Positions 34,644 to 35,505 of a stretch of DNA of 35,505 bases are shown piece after piece. Position numbers and translations under genes: made by a program. The number at the start of each line of letters is the position of its first letter. Positions within the stretch are counted from its first letter, which is position 1. Source of the DNA: Xanthocytophaga agilis (GTDB lineage: Bacteria; Bacteroidota; Bacteroidia; Cytophagales; 172606-1); assembly GCF_030068605.1 (NCBI RefSeq), contig NZ_JASJOU010000031.1:1-35505 (forward strand), read 5' to 3'. Below the pieces are notes generated by a model, which was not told the origin of the DNA, did no database searches, and worked only from the letters and a program-made list of their open reading frames with translations.

Positions 34644-35505
34644 ATGAAACAGATTTGTACGTTTAGTCTCACTACACTATTTGTAGTGTTTGTATCACTC
34701 ACTGTTTTTGGGCAAAACTTCCAGATGAATGGAACTGCCAAAGCAGGTGTGGCCTGTACGACAGGGAACAGCTTTCAGCTAACAGCTAATTCCGGTAACC
34801 AGATTGGTTCGGTATGGCGAACAGCTCGTCTCAACCTGAACTATTCCTTTGAGGTACAGTTTAGCGGATACTTTGGTACAGCAGATGCAGGAGCAGATGG
34901 AATTACATTTGCTTTGCAGTCAGTGGGGCCTTCTGCTTTGGGTACTGCCGGAATTGGAATAGGTATGCAAGGAATTACCCCTTCTGTGACAGTAGAGTTC
35001 GATACCTACGACAATGCTGCTCCTGGGGCTGATATTGCCAACGACCATATTGCCATTTTCAAAAATGGAATAATTGGTTCTCCAGTATTTGGAGCAGTTT
35101 CTGCACGGACAGGTGGGCAGAATATTGAAGATGGAACATTCTATCCAATCCGTATTGTGTGGAACAGCTCTACCAAGACAATGCAGGTGTATTTTAATGG
35201 TGCATTGCGGGCAACCTACTCTGAGAACTTCGCAAACACAGTATTCAGTAACAATCCGTTGGTATACTGGGGATATACAGCTTCCACCGGAGGAGCAACC
35301 AATCAGCAAGAAGTATGTGATGTAAACTTCTTCTATGACAATGATCAGGATGGGGTATTTGATAATACTACAGATTTGGATGATGACAACGATGGCATCC
35401 TGGATACAGATGAAAATGGTGGTGTAGATCCTTTCGCCGATGTTAACAGCAATGGCATTCCTAATTATATAGATCCATCATTCGCCGGCTTTGTAGACTC
35501 AAATA
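34644..35505 (+). CDS. Secreted L-type lectin-like protein with calcium-binding repeats (partial, runs off the window)
   Basis: 287 codons are visible with no stop before the window end. Signal peptide [20 protein letters not shown] with predicted cleavage after VFG (residue 23). Residues about 28-225 form a legume/L-type lectin-like beta-sandwich: [30 protein letters not shown] and [15 protein letters not shown] are typical of bacterial lectin-like adhesin domains. From about 230 on come Asp-rich thrombospondin type-3-like repeats ([38 protein letters not shown]), which bind calcium. The missing C-terminus probably carries more repeats and a type IX secretion signal; that is inference. Likely surface adhesin or glycan-binding protein. 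Confidence 0.88.
   Translation, partial: MKQICTFSLTTLFVVFVSLTVFGQNFQMNGTAKAGVACTTGNSFQLTANSGNQIGSVWRTARLNLNYSFEVQFSGYFGTADAGADGITFALQSVGPSALGTAGIGIGMQGITPSVTVEFDTYDNAAPGADIANDHIAIFKNGIIGSPVFGAVSARTGGQNIEDGTFYPIRIVWNSSTKTMQVYFNGALRATYSENFANTVFSNNPLVYWGYTASTGGATNQQEVCDVNFFYDNDQDGVFDNTTDLDDDNDGILDTDENGGVDPFADVNSNGIPNYIDPSFAGFVDSN

Overview
The window looks like chromosomal DNA of a member of the Bacteroidota, probably order Cytophagales. Supporting signs are an ECF sigma factor paired with a two-membrane-type anti-sigma protein, a TonB receptor with an N-terminal carboxypeptidase-regulatory-like domain, PadR plus large FtsX-type permeases carrying a permease-prefix domain, several short lipoproteins, the near absence of Shine-Dalgarno sites, and repeated matches to the Bacteroidota -7 promoter element TAnnTTTG. 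Species cannot be named from the sequence alone.

Layout. 1-914: tail of an unidentified ORF, then a lone ABC ATPase. 1074-3912 (minus): lipoprotein, ECF sigma factor and a membrane anchor/beta-barrel anti-sigma candidate. 3949-5271: a highly structured intergenic element, then an ArsR/SRPBCC pair behind a 40-bp dyad operator. 5495-7172: a lipoprotein, a terminator and an unusual degenerate array with 28-bp period. 7173-9370: a nucleotidyltransferase-fold protein and a divergent HxlR/SDR pair with tandem operators. 9371-13741: two copies of a short terminal-inverted-repeat element, an M23 peptidase, an interrupted tRNA-like gene with its own promoter and terminator, a PAS protein with a HisKA but no ATPase domain, and a small lipoprotein. 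13742-16719: TonB receptor behind a cobalamin riboswitch. 17042-19171: nucleotidyltransferase plus metallophosphoesterase operon, divergent from a GNAT acetyltransferase. 19280-24957: PadR regulator and two FtsX-type permeases. 25259-29315: NmrA-like reductase and a large PAS hybrid-type sensor kinase. 29450-31181 (minus): acyltransferase and ankyrin lipoprotein. 31417-33513: AraC-type DNA-binding domain fused through a membrane segment to TolB-like and TPR domains. 34644-35505: start of a secreted lectin-like protein with calcium-binding repeats, cut by the window end.

The genes mostly form small regulator/target units (sigma/anti-sigma, ArsR/SRPBCC, HxlR/SDR, PadR/permease, riboswitch/TonB receptor), so the region reads as an environmental-sensing and envelope-function stretch rather than one large pathway. 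The most unusual items are the interrupted tRNA-like gene, the 28-bp periodic array, the structured element at 4163-4370 and the two-membrane anti-sigma candidate. I found no CRISPR array, phage genes or complete insertion sequence.
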